A stretch of DNA of 64,000 nt from contig OY987303.1 in NCBI GenBank assembly GCA_963920635.1, positions 16,656,175 through 16,720,174 on the forward strand. The letters run 5' to 3'. This DNA is from Pseudeuparius sepicola. Lineage: Eukaryota > Arthropoda > Insecta > Coleoptera > Anthribidae. How positions within the stretch are numbered: the first letter of the stretch is position 1; the number at the start of each line of letters is the position of its first letter. Both the position numbers and the translations under genes were made by a program. Under the pieces are notes generated by a model that was given only the letters and a program-made list of their open reading frames with translations, was not told the DNA's origin and did not search any database. Positions 11,246 through 21,811 of this stretch are shown in pieces.

Positions 11246-12026
11246 TAAAGGGCGGAATATATGCATTTGATTTCCATCGAAATATGCGCATATATATGCA
11301 TCATTTTTATTTAAAATCTGCAATAATATGCCTTTATTTGGCCAAATATGCAATAATCTGCATTTATTTTACATGGACAAATACCTTAAAAAACAACAAA
11401 ACTGATTTTAGAGAAAGGAGAAAGGAAAACAAATACATAAAATACCTCGTAAAATATACCTATATTAAAGCAGAACTTTAAAAACATTTTAATTTGAAAT
11501 TTAGTAGGAATTTATGATTAAATACTTTTTAAAGTTTTCCAATAAAAATCTTTGCCTTCTGTCGGTAAAAATATGTTTATATATAGAAAAGCTTCTCTCA
11601 ACATCTGCCGATGTAATAGGACAATATTTTAATTTGGGTAGTAAGGTATAAGGCCAAGGTGCAACTTCGTTGGATGATTTATCATCAAAAATACTCTTTA
11701 CTGCCTTTAAAGATTTGAACTCTTCGCTTAAACCTAAATTTCTACTTTCTAATATCTGGTATAAAACTAAAATTATAACTTTAATAAAAACAAGTTGGTT
11801 AGCTACATCCGCATTTTTCAGGATTTCTTGAGTTTACACTACGCACACTGCGAGTTGTCTCTGGGCTCTCATAATCTTGGTTATATCTATAAATAAGTAC
11901 CTATAGGAAGAACATGCAAATATGCACAAAAATATAGTTTTTCGAGAAATATGCAATGTTTTGCGAAATTGAATAAAATATGCAAAAAATGCATATATAT
12001 GCAATTTGCATATATTCCGCCCTTTA
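11246..12026 (-). mobile_element. Non-autonomous hAT element, 781 bp
   Basis: Perfect 20-bp TIRs, TAAAGGGCGGAATATATGCA at 11,246-11,265 and its reverse complement at 12,007-12,026, flanked by a perfect 8-bp target duplication GTAATAAC (11,238-11,245 and 12,027-12,034). Both subterminal regions are packed with AATATGCA-like repeats, as expected for transposase-binding sites in hAT elements. The interior keeps only the C-terminal part of a transposase (11,501-11,830, minus), so the copy is internally deleted. Intact ends and an exact duplication imply fairly recent movement. Confidence 0.93.
11501..11830 (-). pseudogene. hAT transposase C-terminal (dimerisation) domain remnant
   Basis: The minus strand reads open for 109 codons to a natural-looking stop (TAA, 11,503-11,501). 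It has no ATG start and is cut off at its N-terminus. Near the end it reads PKLKYCPITSADVERSFSIY followed by TDRRQRFLLENFKKYLIIN, the classic hAT C-terminal pattern (TSxxVERxFS, then an L-rich dimerisation helix). The DDE catalytic core is absent. It lies inside the 781-bp element with perfect TIRs, so it is the tail of the deleted autonomous transposase. No stops or frameshifts occur in the remaining part. Confidence 0.88.
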
Positions 12027-12479
12027 GTAATAACACACGAGTACATGATTTAAATGGTTGACACCCAGGAACAGAAATATATAAAAAAATTAGATGGTTA
12101 TTGTAGTTCAAAATTTAGTGTGATAATAGCGTATTATGTACCAAGGGTCAAAAGTGTCAACTGTACCCTCTCGACGCACCCGAACAATGCTTATGTTTAT
12201 TGTTCCCTTGGTTCTTACAACAGTTAGAGCCCCATTCATAGTCATGCTTCGGTCTTAATACCTTCATCGACTTAGATTGGTCAATGTCTGTTGGCCCCTT
12301 TAGAGGCATGATTCTAAGTTTTTTGATGAATACATGAATTTATATGTCACTTTGTTCTTTCTTTTTTGTCCGTAATGGCGTTTTGGTACGTGTGGGTACT
12401 ATGAGCATGAATGTATGTTAACATTAATTATGTATCTTTTATCCATGTAATTAGGTTAAGTTTGTTAACCAGTTTGGAT

Positions 12480-12508
12480 AATAAATAAATAAATAAGTAA
12501 ATAAATAC
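12480..12508. repeat. (AAAT)n microsatellite
   Basis: ATAAATAAATAAATAAGTAAATAAATA, an approximately seven-unit tetranucleotide repeat with one interruption. Similar tracts occur at 60,569-60,592. Confidence 0.8.
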
Positions 12509-12819
12509 CGAGAGTAAAGATTGTCGCCATAAGAATTAAAAGGCACTGAAGTCCAGTGTTATAATATTCTGTTCTGAAATCCCATACATTTATTCGTTCG
12601 CAATCTATACTGAAATATCACGAAAAAAATGCGATTTTTTAAAAACGTTTCGCATTGATAACCCTCGAATTTAGTGAAATTTTGTAGTTTAAAGTTTTTA
12701 GTCATGGCCAAGTCGAAAGGGTTGCCATAAATTTCTATACCTTCTATAGATTTCCAGCAATCACAACCAATTTCATGTTTTCTTCTGGTCACCATATTGG
12801 ATTTTTACATTGGATAGAG

Positions 12820-13030
12820 CACAAAAATCCTATTTACTCATGTAACAAAACAAATCCGATAGCAAGAAACACGCTGCGATATTAAATATTTTAAAAAATA
12901 TCGCACAAATCTAGTATGTATTATTTTCTGAGATAGCTCCATCAAATTGTATGTAGTTGGAATTGAGAGGACAACAGAAACTTAAAAACCGGTGTCTCCA
13001 AAAATTAGCCAAGTAATGTTCACTTATGGT
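12820..13030. repeat. Diverged fragment of the 8562-9530 foldback family
   Basis: Contains GTAGTTGGAATTGAGAGGACAA followed by AGAAACTTAAAAACC and CTCCAAAAATTAG, which parallels GGTTGGAATTGGGAGAACAA, AAAGGAATTTAAAAAACCC and CTCAAAAATCTG at 9065-9130. Only one side is recognisable, so this is a truncated copy. Confidence 0.45.
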
Positions 13031-13746
13031 CAAACCGAATGCCAGGAAGAGGAACTCCACCGTCATTGGATTCCTAACTATCTTTTGTATTAAATCATTT
13101 TTTTATTTCAAATTTTTTGTGTTTAAAGAATTTATAGTTTTTTTTATTTTTCGTATTTTTTGACCGATAATAAAATTTTACAAACAACTTTGGCTGACTA
13201 TTTATTGGCGATTTTTTGTTTATTTCAGGCTTGGCATCTCCAAGCAAAATTTTGTTTTTTAAATATCTAGCCCCAATTTGGCTAGACTGCCGCCTAGCAA
13301 GAAGCTGTGGGGAGGGGCTGTTTCCAAAACTCTCAAAATATTTTAATTTTTTTATTTTACATTAGACATGAGATGTATTTATCGAAAACTCATGAAAAAT
13401 TTAAGCTCGATATTTCAAAGCCCATGAAAATTATTGTTTAGAGATGCCAAGACTAAAATAGCCAAAAAATTTCCAAAAATAACAAATCGTAAATTAAAAT
13501 TTTAGATACAATAGTAAAAAAATTGCGGGATATTAACCCTAATAAATGTAGCAACATTAAACATTTAAGCTACAGGCGTATGCGCAGAGTAAAAATGGTA
13601 GCTCAAAACTTAAACCCTTTTTTGTTCGACTTATTCTCGAATTTTATTTTTTTTTAAGTAAAATTAATTTTCGACTTTTATTTGAAGTAAAAAGTTATAC
13701 ATTAAGGGTCGCAGTATTTTAAAGTCTAAAGAGTCTGTGGATGCAG

Positions 13747-14040
13747 ATAACGGACCTCCTAAATAAAGCTGGACTGCTATTGGTGCTTTTCCCCTCCACC
13801 AATTTTTGTTCAACCGCCAGAGGGCGCTGCCGCCATCATGTGCGCCAGGGGTACTGTTCTCACCATTTAGGTTCAAGTCTTCTTCTTCCTCCTTTTCACT
13901 TCATTTTAAATAACCCGCCAAAAAACACAGCTTTCTTATTGGCTTCAACCCTGCTGTCAGCACAACATGGGGGCAGCCTGTTCCGGACATTTTTAATATT
14001 ATGGGAATAGCAGTCCAGCTGTATTTAGGAGGTCCGTTAT
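13747..14040. mobile_element. 294-bp MITE with ~34-bp TIRs
   Basis: ATAACGGACCTCCTAAATAA (13,747 onward) and the right end finishing ...GGTCCGTTAT at 14,040 are inverted over about 34 bp with one mismatch. A 4-bp GCAG flanks both sides (13,743-13,746 and 14,041-14,044), a plausible target duplication. The interior is GC-richer and contains CCGCCAGAGGGCGCTG. The frame 13,741-14,010 covers most of the element but has no recognised domain. Confidence 0.8.
13814..13829 (+). promoter_or_regulatory. CTCF-like motif inside a MITE
   Basis: CCGCCAGAGGGCGCTG fits the degenerate CTCF core CCRSYAGRKGGCRSYV described for animal CTCF. Binding cannot be shown from sequence alone. It is notable because the site would be carried by a mobile element and spread with it. 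Confidence 0.3.
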
Positions 14041-15196
14041 GCAGATACACCCACTTTTTTATAGCACCCTGTATAAACAAATAAACTTGATAAGTTATTG
14101 ATATTCCTCTTTCAACATGTGTACAAAATACCCTTATTATGAGTCTGTCTAAATATTTATAGACTCTCAAAACCGCAGGCAATTTCATTTCATGAAGAAA
14201 TTTAATTAAAACGATTAAACACGAATAATGCAAAATTAAAGATCTGTGGAAAACTGTGTATACTTTTTGTACCACAAACACCGCCTCTAGTAAACCTTAA
14301 ACAAAAAACCGCATACCCGCACGTTACGTTAATAAAAATTAAATTCTAATAAATCTTTTAACTATGATCTTACCTGCTATAAAAATATACGCGTTACACG
14401 TCCTTCCGTTATTTTGGGTGGGCAACACTGGTGGGCCGAAGGAAATCACTAAATCAGGCATACAGACATATTTATACATGTTTAATAGACATGTCATCGT
14501 CCATTCGAATATGATATTCATTCCGAATATCCATTGAGTTTTAAAATACGTCAGTCCTTGCCGAGCTTTAGTGCAGCTATTTATAATTCCCATGGCGGGA
14601 ACAAGTTTAAGCACTACGCTTTTTTATTCGCTGCCGAATTTTTACGGCGTCGCCATAGTGGTGGAAATGATAAACTAACTTTATTAAAAATAATGAATCC
14701 CGGTAACAGAAGTTTCGAGTGCTCGCAACGGCGCAGATTGCAATTAAACATTGTTGCCGAACGTTGAGCACAGAGTCAGATAAAGGGTAACGATTGACTT
14801 CGTTATTTTAGAAATAAAATTACTATGCAGCACAGTTGACATCAACTTTCCAACGCTTGGAACCGTCATATACCACTAATGCTGAGTTTGATTTTAGAAT
14901 ATCGTATGCGCTATTTTATCAGATTAATGTCACCGTCACTCATTTAATAGTTAGTGAACTCGTGACAGATGAGCTAGTTCTTCCCTTTTTTATAAGGGCT
15001 TAAAACTGTTGAGTTTTCATGGTGACAAAGCAAACAATAAAAAATATAACAGTATTTGTCCAACTGCGGTGATTTTTCCGATTATTTCGTTGTTCTTCCA
15101 CAAAAAAAAAACAGCTAAGAGCTCACCTGTCCTTCCTCCATTTTCCCCTGGAAAATCTCCTCATGAATCTCTCCCCAAAAGGGGCACCTTATAGGC
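14041..15196. other. Unassigned region
   Basis: Opens with a lone CACCCTGTATAAA end (about 14,065), probably the edge of a lost foldback copy. Frames of 77-126 codons (for example minus 13,901-14,281) have no recognised domain and partly overlap the MITE. Nothing else is supportable. Confidence 0.35.
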
Positions 15197-15215
15197 GCGA
15201 TAGCGATGCTATCGC
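15197..15215. repeat. Short perfect hairpin GCGATAGC/GCTATCGC
   Basis: An 8-bp perfect stem with a GAT loop. No T-tract follows, so I do not call it a terminator. No flanking direct repeat. Confidence 0.5.
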
Positions 15216-15585
15216 AGATGCTCATTTCCGGAGCTTGTTTAAAGTCCCTATACCATTGTGCGGGACTTAGGAGAGGACTTATCTATCTGCCACGGGCCAA
15301 CTAACAAAGTTTCGATTTCGTTTCAGGAGGTTCCCTTTCCCGTCTTCTTGCGGATTTGTCGACGAGAAAAGTTTCACAGGAAAGTTGAGAAAAGTGCGAG
15401 CGCACACACTTGGACATGTGAAGTATTTGAAATGGGAGCCTTGTGGTCTGCGGAACTAGTCTCAGTCCATACAACTTGTATTTCTACCTATTTATGAAAA
15501 ACGCATTTTTACCGGTGGATTTCCTTGATTAGGTCTAGGGGGAACCTATTTACATCAAATCTACTTTTCCAATTTTCTCTTATAA

Positions 15586-15646
15586 TTTCTAGCACAGATC
15601 TATATAGCTTCGCTAAGCTATATATATTATAGGTCTGTGCTTGTAG
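15586..15646. mobile_element. 47-bp hairpin insert with degenerate 7-bp repeats
   Basis: An imperfect hairpin (15,593-15,639) with ends CACAGATCTATATAGCTT and its near reverse complement, loop CGCT, is flanked by TTTCTAG (15,586-15,592) and CTTGTAG (15,640-15,646), which agree at 5 of 7 positions. Its termini CACAGA(T/C)CTAT resemble the small insert at 44,709-44,722. I read it as an older member of the micro-hairpin class. Confidence 0.45.
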
Positions 15647-15879
15647 CAATGCGTTTCCATCAATGTGTCACCGCACTATTTCGAAAAATCAGTAGCGTCA
15701 TCTGTCATGCATGTGATATACCTATTGACTACCTAGTAAAAAAAACGAAAGAAATAATTCCCCCAGTTGAACTTCCTGAAAAATATAACTAGACAAATTT
15801 CAACCTGTTTACTCTTGCGGGTAAAGTCGGAATTTCCACGTGCGTAGATACACGTAAATTATACTATTCGTGAGATTTA

Positions 15880-16148
15880 TACGTGGCGGCTAAACGGAGC
15901 TATGTACTGGACTTTCTGAGGAATAATCTTGAAAATGTTTTGGACAATTTGCCATTAGATTTCATTAGAAATTTGTGGATAAAGCACGATGGTGCTCCGC
16001 CTCATCGATTAAGAATAGTACGATAGTGGCTATAGATGAGAATTTTTATGACCAATGGATAGGACACGGAGGTCCTGTTGCTTGGTCACCAATGTCACCA
16101 GACTTAAATCCATTTGAATTTTTTCCTGTGGGGTCACATGAAACATAG
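15880..16148 (+). pseudogene. Tc1/mariner-superfamily transposase fragment
   Basis: The first frame reads YVLDFLRNNLENVLDNLPLD and then WIKHDGAPPH, with the second catalytic Asp of the DDE/D triad in the HDGAPPH motif. After in-frame stops the next readable frame gives WIGHGGPVAWSPMSPDLNPF, holding the third catalytic acidic residue and the usual SPDLNP motif. The N-terminal DNA-binding region and first catalytic Asp are not found. At least two stops and a frameshift make it dead. No flanking TIR pair was identified. Assignment to the superfamily is secure; the subgroup is not. Confidence 0.88.
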
Positions 16149-16457
16149 CACCTACAAACAAATGGGCCTTGTTCACTCAATCGAATTTCGATATTGCTTA
16201 CTACTAGAATGCAATTAATAACTAATTTTGTTATTAACTAAAAAAATTATAAAAATTTTAAACTGGGCGCCTTAATTTTGAGCAATGAAATTGCGTGTGT
16301 GACGTTGCCGGTTATACTAGTAATTGAAGCCCCAAAAATTCAATTTCCGTTCCAATCTCAGACGTGCACATTGAATCGATATCGATTCTCTAGAGAAAGA
16401 CAGTTGTATAAACGGTTGTCCGAACTCGACCCTGTACCCTGTACGGTCCTGTATACG

Positions 16458-16509
16458 GACCCACAAAACAACTATCTGTGTCTGTACACAGATAGTTGTT
16501 TTGTGGGTC
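16458..16509. repeat. Perfect 24-bp hairpin with 4-nt loop
   Basis: 16,458-16,481 and 16,486-16,509 are exact reverse complements (GACCCACAAAACAACTATCT...), loop CTGT. The stem is uninterrupted, unlike a typical pre-miRNA. No flanking direct repeat of the kind seen at the micro-hairpins. Two short frames on opposite strands here are mirror images caused by the stem. Confidence 0.75.
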
Positions 16510-16999
16510 GTGTGTCCTAGTCTACCGTTCTTGGGGTACACGCCTATTTGGCTTTTGCCACAAAATATAAGTTAGGTAAATTTTCTTCTTCTTCAGTCTT
16601 CACAAATCTCAAATAGAAACATATCGATATTGCCGTAAATCGTGTCAACGTCGCAAAACAGCTGCTCTGCCGTGCTAAGCTGAAGCGTCCTAACTGAATA
16701 AAAGTTAGTTTCGGGATATTTACGTTTAACTTTTTTTTTATATGCCATCTCTTAGATTGTGTTTAAATGATCCAAAATTTTAGGTAGAGTATAATCGGCA
16801 AACAATTCTATCATCATTTTAGTTATCTAATTACTTAAGCAGATATCAGACTTTTGAAAGATAGGAAAATTTTCTTTCAAATATAAATAAGTATGTATAT
16901 AAATTCAGATGAAAAACTACCCTTCATTTTTTTTTAATTCAAATAAATTTCAAAATATACATATACACACAAAATATCAGATAAAACTGATTTTTTTGT

Positions 17000-17731
17000 A
17001 TGCAGGGTGTCCGCAAACTACACGTGACAGATGATAGGAAATGCGATTTTAAGAACTTTTTTTAAATGTAAACATTTATCTGCTAATGCTTCGTTTTTAA
17101 TATAGGTACAGCATGTTAAAATTAACTTATTGAAACGATTTTTATAAATTATATAACACAAAATGATTATTAACCTAACATCTTTGTATGACAGCTGAAA
17201 AAGTCATTTGTTCATGGCCACTAATTGATCATAGTTCCAAAGCCTTTTATGGATTTTTTGTGTTTTTAAGAAATAATGTAGATATATACTTATTATTAAT
17301 GATTTTCAGTTAAAATTTCAATTTTAGAGGGAGTCCCTTTTTAGTAAATTTGAGACATTTTCTGTTTAGAACAATTGATCGTGGATTGCAGAACTATTTC
17401 CGTTTACTAAAAAAATCCTTAGGCGTAAACGTTATTTTGAAAAACGGAACTCGCATTACTCTTACGCAAGCCACTGGCGCTTAAAAAATTCCTGAATTAC
17501 TTTGTTTCAATAGCACTTTACGACATTATGATCCCTACCAAATTTAAAGTCGATATCTTTAGTAATTCCACGTATAATTTTAAAAAAATCATTTTAATAA
17601 GTTAATTTTAACACGCTGTATGTTAAAAACAAAGCGTCAGCGGACAAATGTTTATTTAAAAAAAGTTCTTAACATCACATTTCCTATCATCTGTTAAGTG
17701 TTGTCGGTGTAATTTGCTGACACCCTTTATA
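17000..17731. mobile_element. Foldback element with GCAGGGTGTCCGC ends
   Basis: The left arm (about 17,001-17,157) and right arm (about 17,569-17,731) are inverted. Shared blocks include CAGATGATAGGAAATG, AAACATTTATCTGCTAAT/AAACATTTGTCCGCTGAC, and ACAGCATGTTAAAATTAACT. The interior, about 410 bp, has no transposase. Ends resemble the TACAGGGTGTCC family in this window. Confidence 0.75.
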
Positions 17732-18501
17732 AAAAAATAATATTTTCTCCCATAAAAGTAAGGTTCTCACCTCGGTTTTCACTTCTGCATTTCCATGCAT
17801 GCAACTGAGGTGCTGCAACAAAATGCATGCATTTAGAACTTGTTCTAATTTACGTGCATTTCCTAGCGCATTTCTGGTAATTTTTTATGGACGTTTAGTG
17901 TTATCAACATAAGCTATTTTGTCCTATGTCGCGAACTGTTCACACACCAAATAAGTATTCCTAAACTGATTAGTCCAATCTGCCAGATAGGACCTTTTTG
18001 CTTTGTAAACGCATTTAAGAATACTTATATGTACAGGGCGTTCCCGTATATTTTGACCCACCCCTAGAGCCTTTCTTTTTCGAGTTAGAAAAAAATTACT
18101 TAAATGAATGTTGTAGGGTACCAAGGTGTATTGTCCCAAAAATAATGGATTTACAGGAATGCTCTTGTCTAAGATGAAATGTTTTTCCATGGCAACCTTG
18201 ATTAAATATAAAAATCGTATTTATCTACAATTTGGAATATCTTGCGAATGTTTAGAGCAAACATATAACATATTTATATTGTTGGAATCGGAAAAATACG
18301 TGCAATTCAAAAAATCCACAAAGATACAGGGTGTTCCATTAAAAGAAGCAATTTTATATTTTTTCATAAATTTGCGACGCTCATTTATTTTATCTAGTAA
18401 CAGATTTGGCGGTTAATAAAATGAGATAGGACGATTTTGCTTAGTGAATTAGTTAAAGGTAGGTATCCAAAAATGCATTTAGGACAAAATATCAAATTTT
18501 G
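17732..18501. other. Region with two lone TACAGGG ends
   Basis: TACAGGGCGTTCCCG at about 18,031 and TACAGGGTGTTCCATT at about 18,326 are isolated foldback-type termini in the same orientation. The frames spanning them (17,924-18,416) have no recognised domain. Confidence 0.35.
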
Positions 18502-18539
18502 TCAGTTAGGACGCTTCAGCTTAGCGCGGCAGAGCAGCC

Positions 18540-19040
18540 AATCAGCTTTTTGGGCCCGTGTCGTCACGGGCCCAAGGAATTTGAATTTCAAAAACGTTTT
18601 TAGGGCATTTCTCGGCAGAAAAAAATCGGAAAAAAATATTTTTGTCCGGGTTTGTTTTTTTTTAACTTGAGCCGGTCCTGCCTTTCAAGTGGCGGCCGAT
18701 CAACACAATTGCCTAAAGTGCAGCGCCTCCCGTTGAACACGTTTTAAAAAAGGCGCCATAAATAAGCATCCGCCTGAAAACGTTGAGGGGTGAGATTTTA
18801 GTTGAGGCCCGCTCGGTGGGGTGCCCGCTCCTCGGGGAGAGGTGCACTCGCGAAATTAGAGCACTAAACGACAAGGCGTTAGAGTAACGACCTGGGAAAA
18901 TGGAAACGCACCCGTAAGCATTAACGGGAGACCTTATCCCCAACTTCTTAATAATAAACACTCCCTTGCACGCAAGGGGTTTCTCGCGAGGGTGGGGGTT
19001 AAAACATTTTTGTTTGGGGTGGAGGGTAACTGTCAAGATG
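18540..19040. other. GC-rich island with an 11-bp perfect hairpin
   Basis: Includes TTGGGCCCGTG/CACGGGCCCAA (18,550-18,575, loop TCGT) and unique GC-rich sequence such as GAGGCCCGCTCGGTGGGGTG. No supported reading frame (the minus frame 18,713-19,036 lacks any recognised domain). Candidate regulatory DNA. Confidence 0.35.
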
Positions 19041-19179
19041 TTCTCGAATTATCTTGCAGCTGGATGTCTCTTTGAGTACCTGAAAGCCGTGTTGTTGTTT
19101 CTTAATGTTTAAAAACGATTCTGTAGCAATAAGCTTGTCCAGTCACAACCTAAAGATTTCATTATACTAAGAACATAAC

Positions 19180-20719
19180 TGGTGTTTCACAAGGCTCTTG
19201 CAAATTTGTTGTTCTTGTTCTCTCTTTTCAATTTCTTGTCTTGCTTTGCAAGACAAGACAAGAAATTATTCCGCAAGAGTCTTGCAAGTTTGCAATAAAT
19301 CTTGCTAAAAGCAAGAAATCTTGCAAAAATCATTATCTGTAATTACCTAATTTCTGCAAAACTTTAATAGGGTAAATAATAAAATGTACCTAAGTGACGA
19401 CGATATTGAATAATACTGATTTTTGCAAAATGAGCATAAATATAAACGGTTATTCAAGAATAACTGTCTCTCTATACTAGTATCTAGTAAATATATATTT
19501 TATTTACAATATTCCTGGAAATTAATATATCTTTTATTTTTTGAACTACTGCAGTTAACTGCAGTGGATTAATTTATTTTTTATAAGTTTGATTTAACTA
19601 TATTTTTGATAAAATACTTAAACAACCAAAGGAGTCTATTGGACTTCCTAATTTCCTAATGCATTGTTTCGCTTCGTATTACTGTGGTAGATCGGGTTAT
19701 TTTAGCAGAGTGGGTTTTAAGGTTTTTGTCCACTTCCACACAAATATCGAAATCCACAGACATTAAAATAACTTTAACAGAAAGGAAAGTCTTAGACTTA
19801 GAGGCATTTCGTTTACCTGTGGCCATAGCTATGTACCTATTATGGATACTAATTGCTTATTTTTTTATCAAGACGTTAGGCACCCTTCTAAAGTAATAGC
19901 GACAAACACGCGTAATATAGTGCGCAATAGCACCTTTTTAAGTTTTAATGATAATTAAAAGAACGAAACTGTTTTAGAACTGGATAGGTATATTTAATTA
20001 ATCTGATGAAGACAATATTCTAATACATATACCTATGTTTTGTTTTTCATTTGTATTCTACAAAATGATGGCTTAAAAATATTGCTCAGGCAGTCATCAA
20101 ATTTTAAGATCAATAAAATATTAAACTTTTGGAATAAGATAAGAAAAATCGCCTTTCCATACCTACTAAATATTTCAGTTATCTACCTTAAATTAAAAAT
20201 ATTCCTTCAAGATCAAATTAACATTTTTGCCTGTTCCAATCATCATTTCAGTATGTATGATTTGTTTTGTGTTTATCAATGAATGATTGGAAATATCTGA
20301 GTACAGACCTACTCTATCCCTTCACTAAATTCTAAATACGGCCCTGTCTTCTAAACAGAGAACATGGCGACCACCGGCTGTCAAACATCAAAGGCGCCGT
20401 CGTCGAGTTTATATTCTCCCCTTCCTTGTTCTCTGACACTGTGGACCCCTCGCTTGTCGAGGCTGCGTCAACTTGTCTCGACAAGCTTTACACGTAATAA
20501 ATAATGCAAGAGTCTTGCTAACAAGAGTCTTGGTGGCAAGACTCTTGCGATGACGTCACTAAACAAAAAATGCAAGAACAAGAAATTGCAAGAAATCTTG
20601 CTTGCAAGACAAGATTGTTTCCAGCAAGAGTCGTGCAAGACAAGAATAAATTTAATTTCTTGTCTTGCAAGACAAGAATGGGCCTTACAAGACAAGAAAT
20701 CTTGTCTTGTGAAACACTA
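19180..20719. mobile_element. hAT-type element, 1.54 kb
   Basis: The termini TGGTGTTTCACAAG (19,180) and the reverse complement of TAGTGTTTCACAAG (ending 20,719) are flanked by a perfect 8-bp duplication AACATAAC (19,172-19,179 and 20,720-20,727). Both subterminal regions, about 150-220 bp, are dense in CAAGA/CTTGC repeats, as in hAT ends. The interior (19,340-20,480) encodes no recognisable hAT domain, so it is non-autonomous. A GC-richer patch at 20,340-20,470 with GAATATAAA on the minus strand could be the remnant of the element's promoter. Confidence 0.88.
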
Positions 20720-20929
20720 AACATAACAAAAACTTATTTCAACTGATACCGACTTTGTTGATCTATGTTGGGATTGTCTTAACTAATCTCTTATAAAAAA
20801 AATACTTCCACCCGCATGGTGTTTTGAAAGTAGGTAATTACACAAGCAAAAGTATTAAACTGGTAGGATATAGTTCTCAACGAATATGTATATCGCAGTA
20901 AAACAGAGAAGGTACCAACTGTTGCAGAT

Positions 20930-21300
20930 ACCGCTCTATCAATCCTGATTTAGCCATAAGGCGCCTGTGCGGCCGTTCGTAACATTAACTTCCGTCATTT
21001 TTGGGTTAGATGGGGTCGCTCTGTATTCATAAGTGTCCTCCGGCCACCGCTAAAGGCCCTTTCATTAAAATTTAGCCATCCCCGGATTCATTTTCGTCCA
21101 CTTCTCATTAAGCCGTGGGCCATGAAGGCACGTTTAACTGCGCGAAAACACTACACGCGTCCCCCCCAAGTTTTTCCACGTAAATTTCGGAAATTGCGTT
21201 GCGCGCCAGACTACGTATATAGGAACAGAGGGGTCAGAGGGCGACTATCCTTTCTCTCACTGTCGCATTCTCACCGTAAGGTAGTGCGTTTTGTCTATTC
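20930..21300. other. GC-richer island, candidate regulatory DNA
   Basis: Free of transposon signatures and of supported frames, with unique sequence such as GGCGCCTGTGCGGCCGTTCG and homeodomain-type cores in TCATTAAAAT and CTCATTAAGC. It ends abruptly where a GGACATCCTGTA-type repeat end starts at about 21,325. Inference from composition only. Confidence 0.3.
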
Positions 21301-21811
21301 ATGAGCGCAACTCTTGTAATATTGGACATCCTGTAATATCGTTTGCGAGATCGATAGTGGTGGTGGTAGCAACATCAGCAGCTTTAGATACGGGCAATGT
21401 AGCTGCAGAAAGATTATGCCGCATCAGTGGACTCGTGCGGCAGGGTTTTATTTCCAATTTAAATGAGCGTGTGTGTGGAAATGGAAAAACATATATTCTA
21501 AATAAATTTGGAGTGGCGGTTTTACCTGGGCGAGGGTTCGTCTCCCGAAGAAAATGAATTCGGGACGGACAAAAAAAAAGGCGAAACAAAAAAAGATACA
21601 GCTTGACAGTAATCCCACGTAAGCGTAGTGGCGCGTGTTCGTCAAACACGGAGAAAACAAAGACAGAACCCAAATAAAAGCTGACAGGGTTTGGGTTTTG
21701 TTACGGCAGAGATGAGGCTTCGTTATCAAACCGACCACGCTGTTTTAGAATGCATTTTTTGAATGAATCAAAAGGTACGTATCAGATAACACTTGAACAA
21801 CAGTTATGTAA
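21301..21811. other. Unassigned region
   Basis: Two overlapping minus-strand frames (21,299-21,738) and one plus frame show no recognised domain. Moderately GC-rich to 21,720, then AT-rich. Nothing further is supportable. Confidence 0.3.

Larger units (their letters stand above)
10763..12096. repeat. Inverted-repeat element split by a hAT insertion
   Basis: The left arm 10,763-10,846 (TATATTTCTGTTCCTGGGAG...GTACTCGTGTGTTATTACCATATAA) pairs with a right arm that is now in two pieces, 11,225-11,245 and 12,035-12,096. The break coincides exactly with the hAT element 11,246-12,026 and its 8-bp duplication, so the arms predate that insertion. Without the hAT the older element would be about 0.55 kb. 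Its interior (10,847-11,224) encodes nothing I recognise. Confidence 0.85.
16661..18538. repeat. 37-bp inverted repeats 1.8 kb apart
   Basis: 16,661-16,697 and 18,502-18,538 are reverse complements with one mismatch (TCAGTTAGGACGCTTCAGCT...). They may be the TIRs of a 1.88-kb element into which the foldback 17,000-17,731 inserted, or two independent solo copies. The interval encodes nothing I recognise. Confidence 0.55.

Noticed and set aside
18550..18575. Perfect TTGGGCCCGTG hairpin as another micro-hairpin insertion
   Set aside because: No flanking direct repeat of 6-10 bp could be found on either side.
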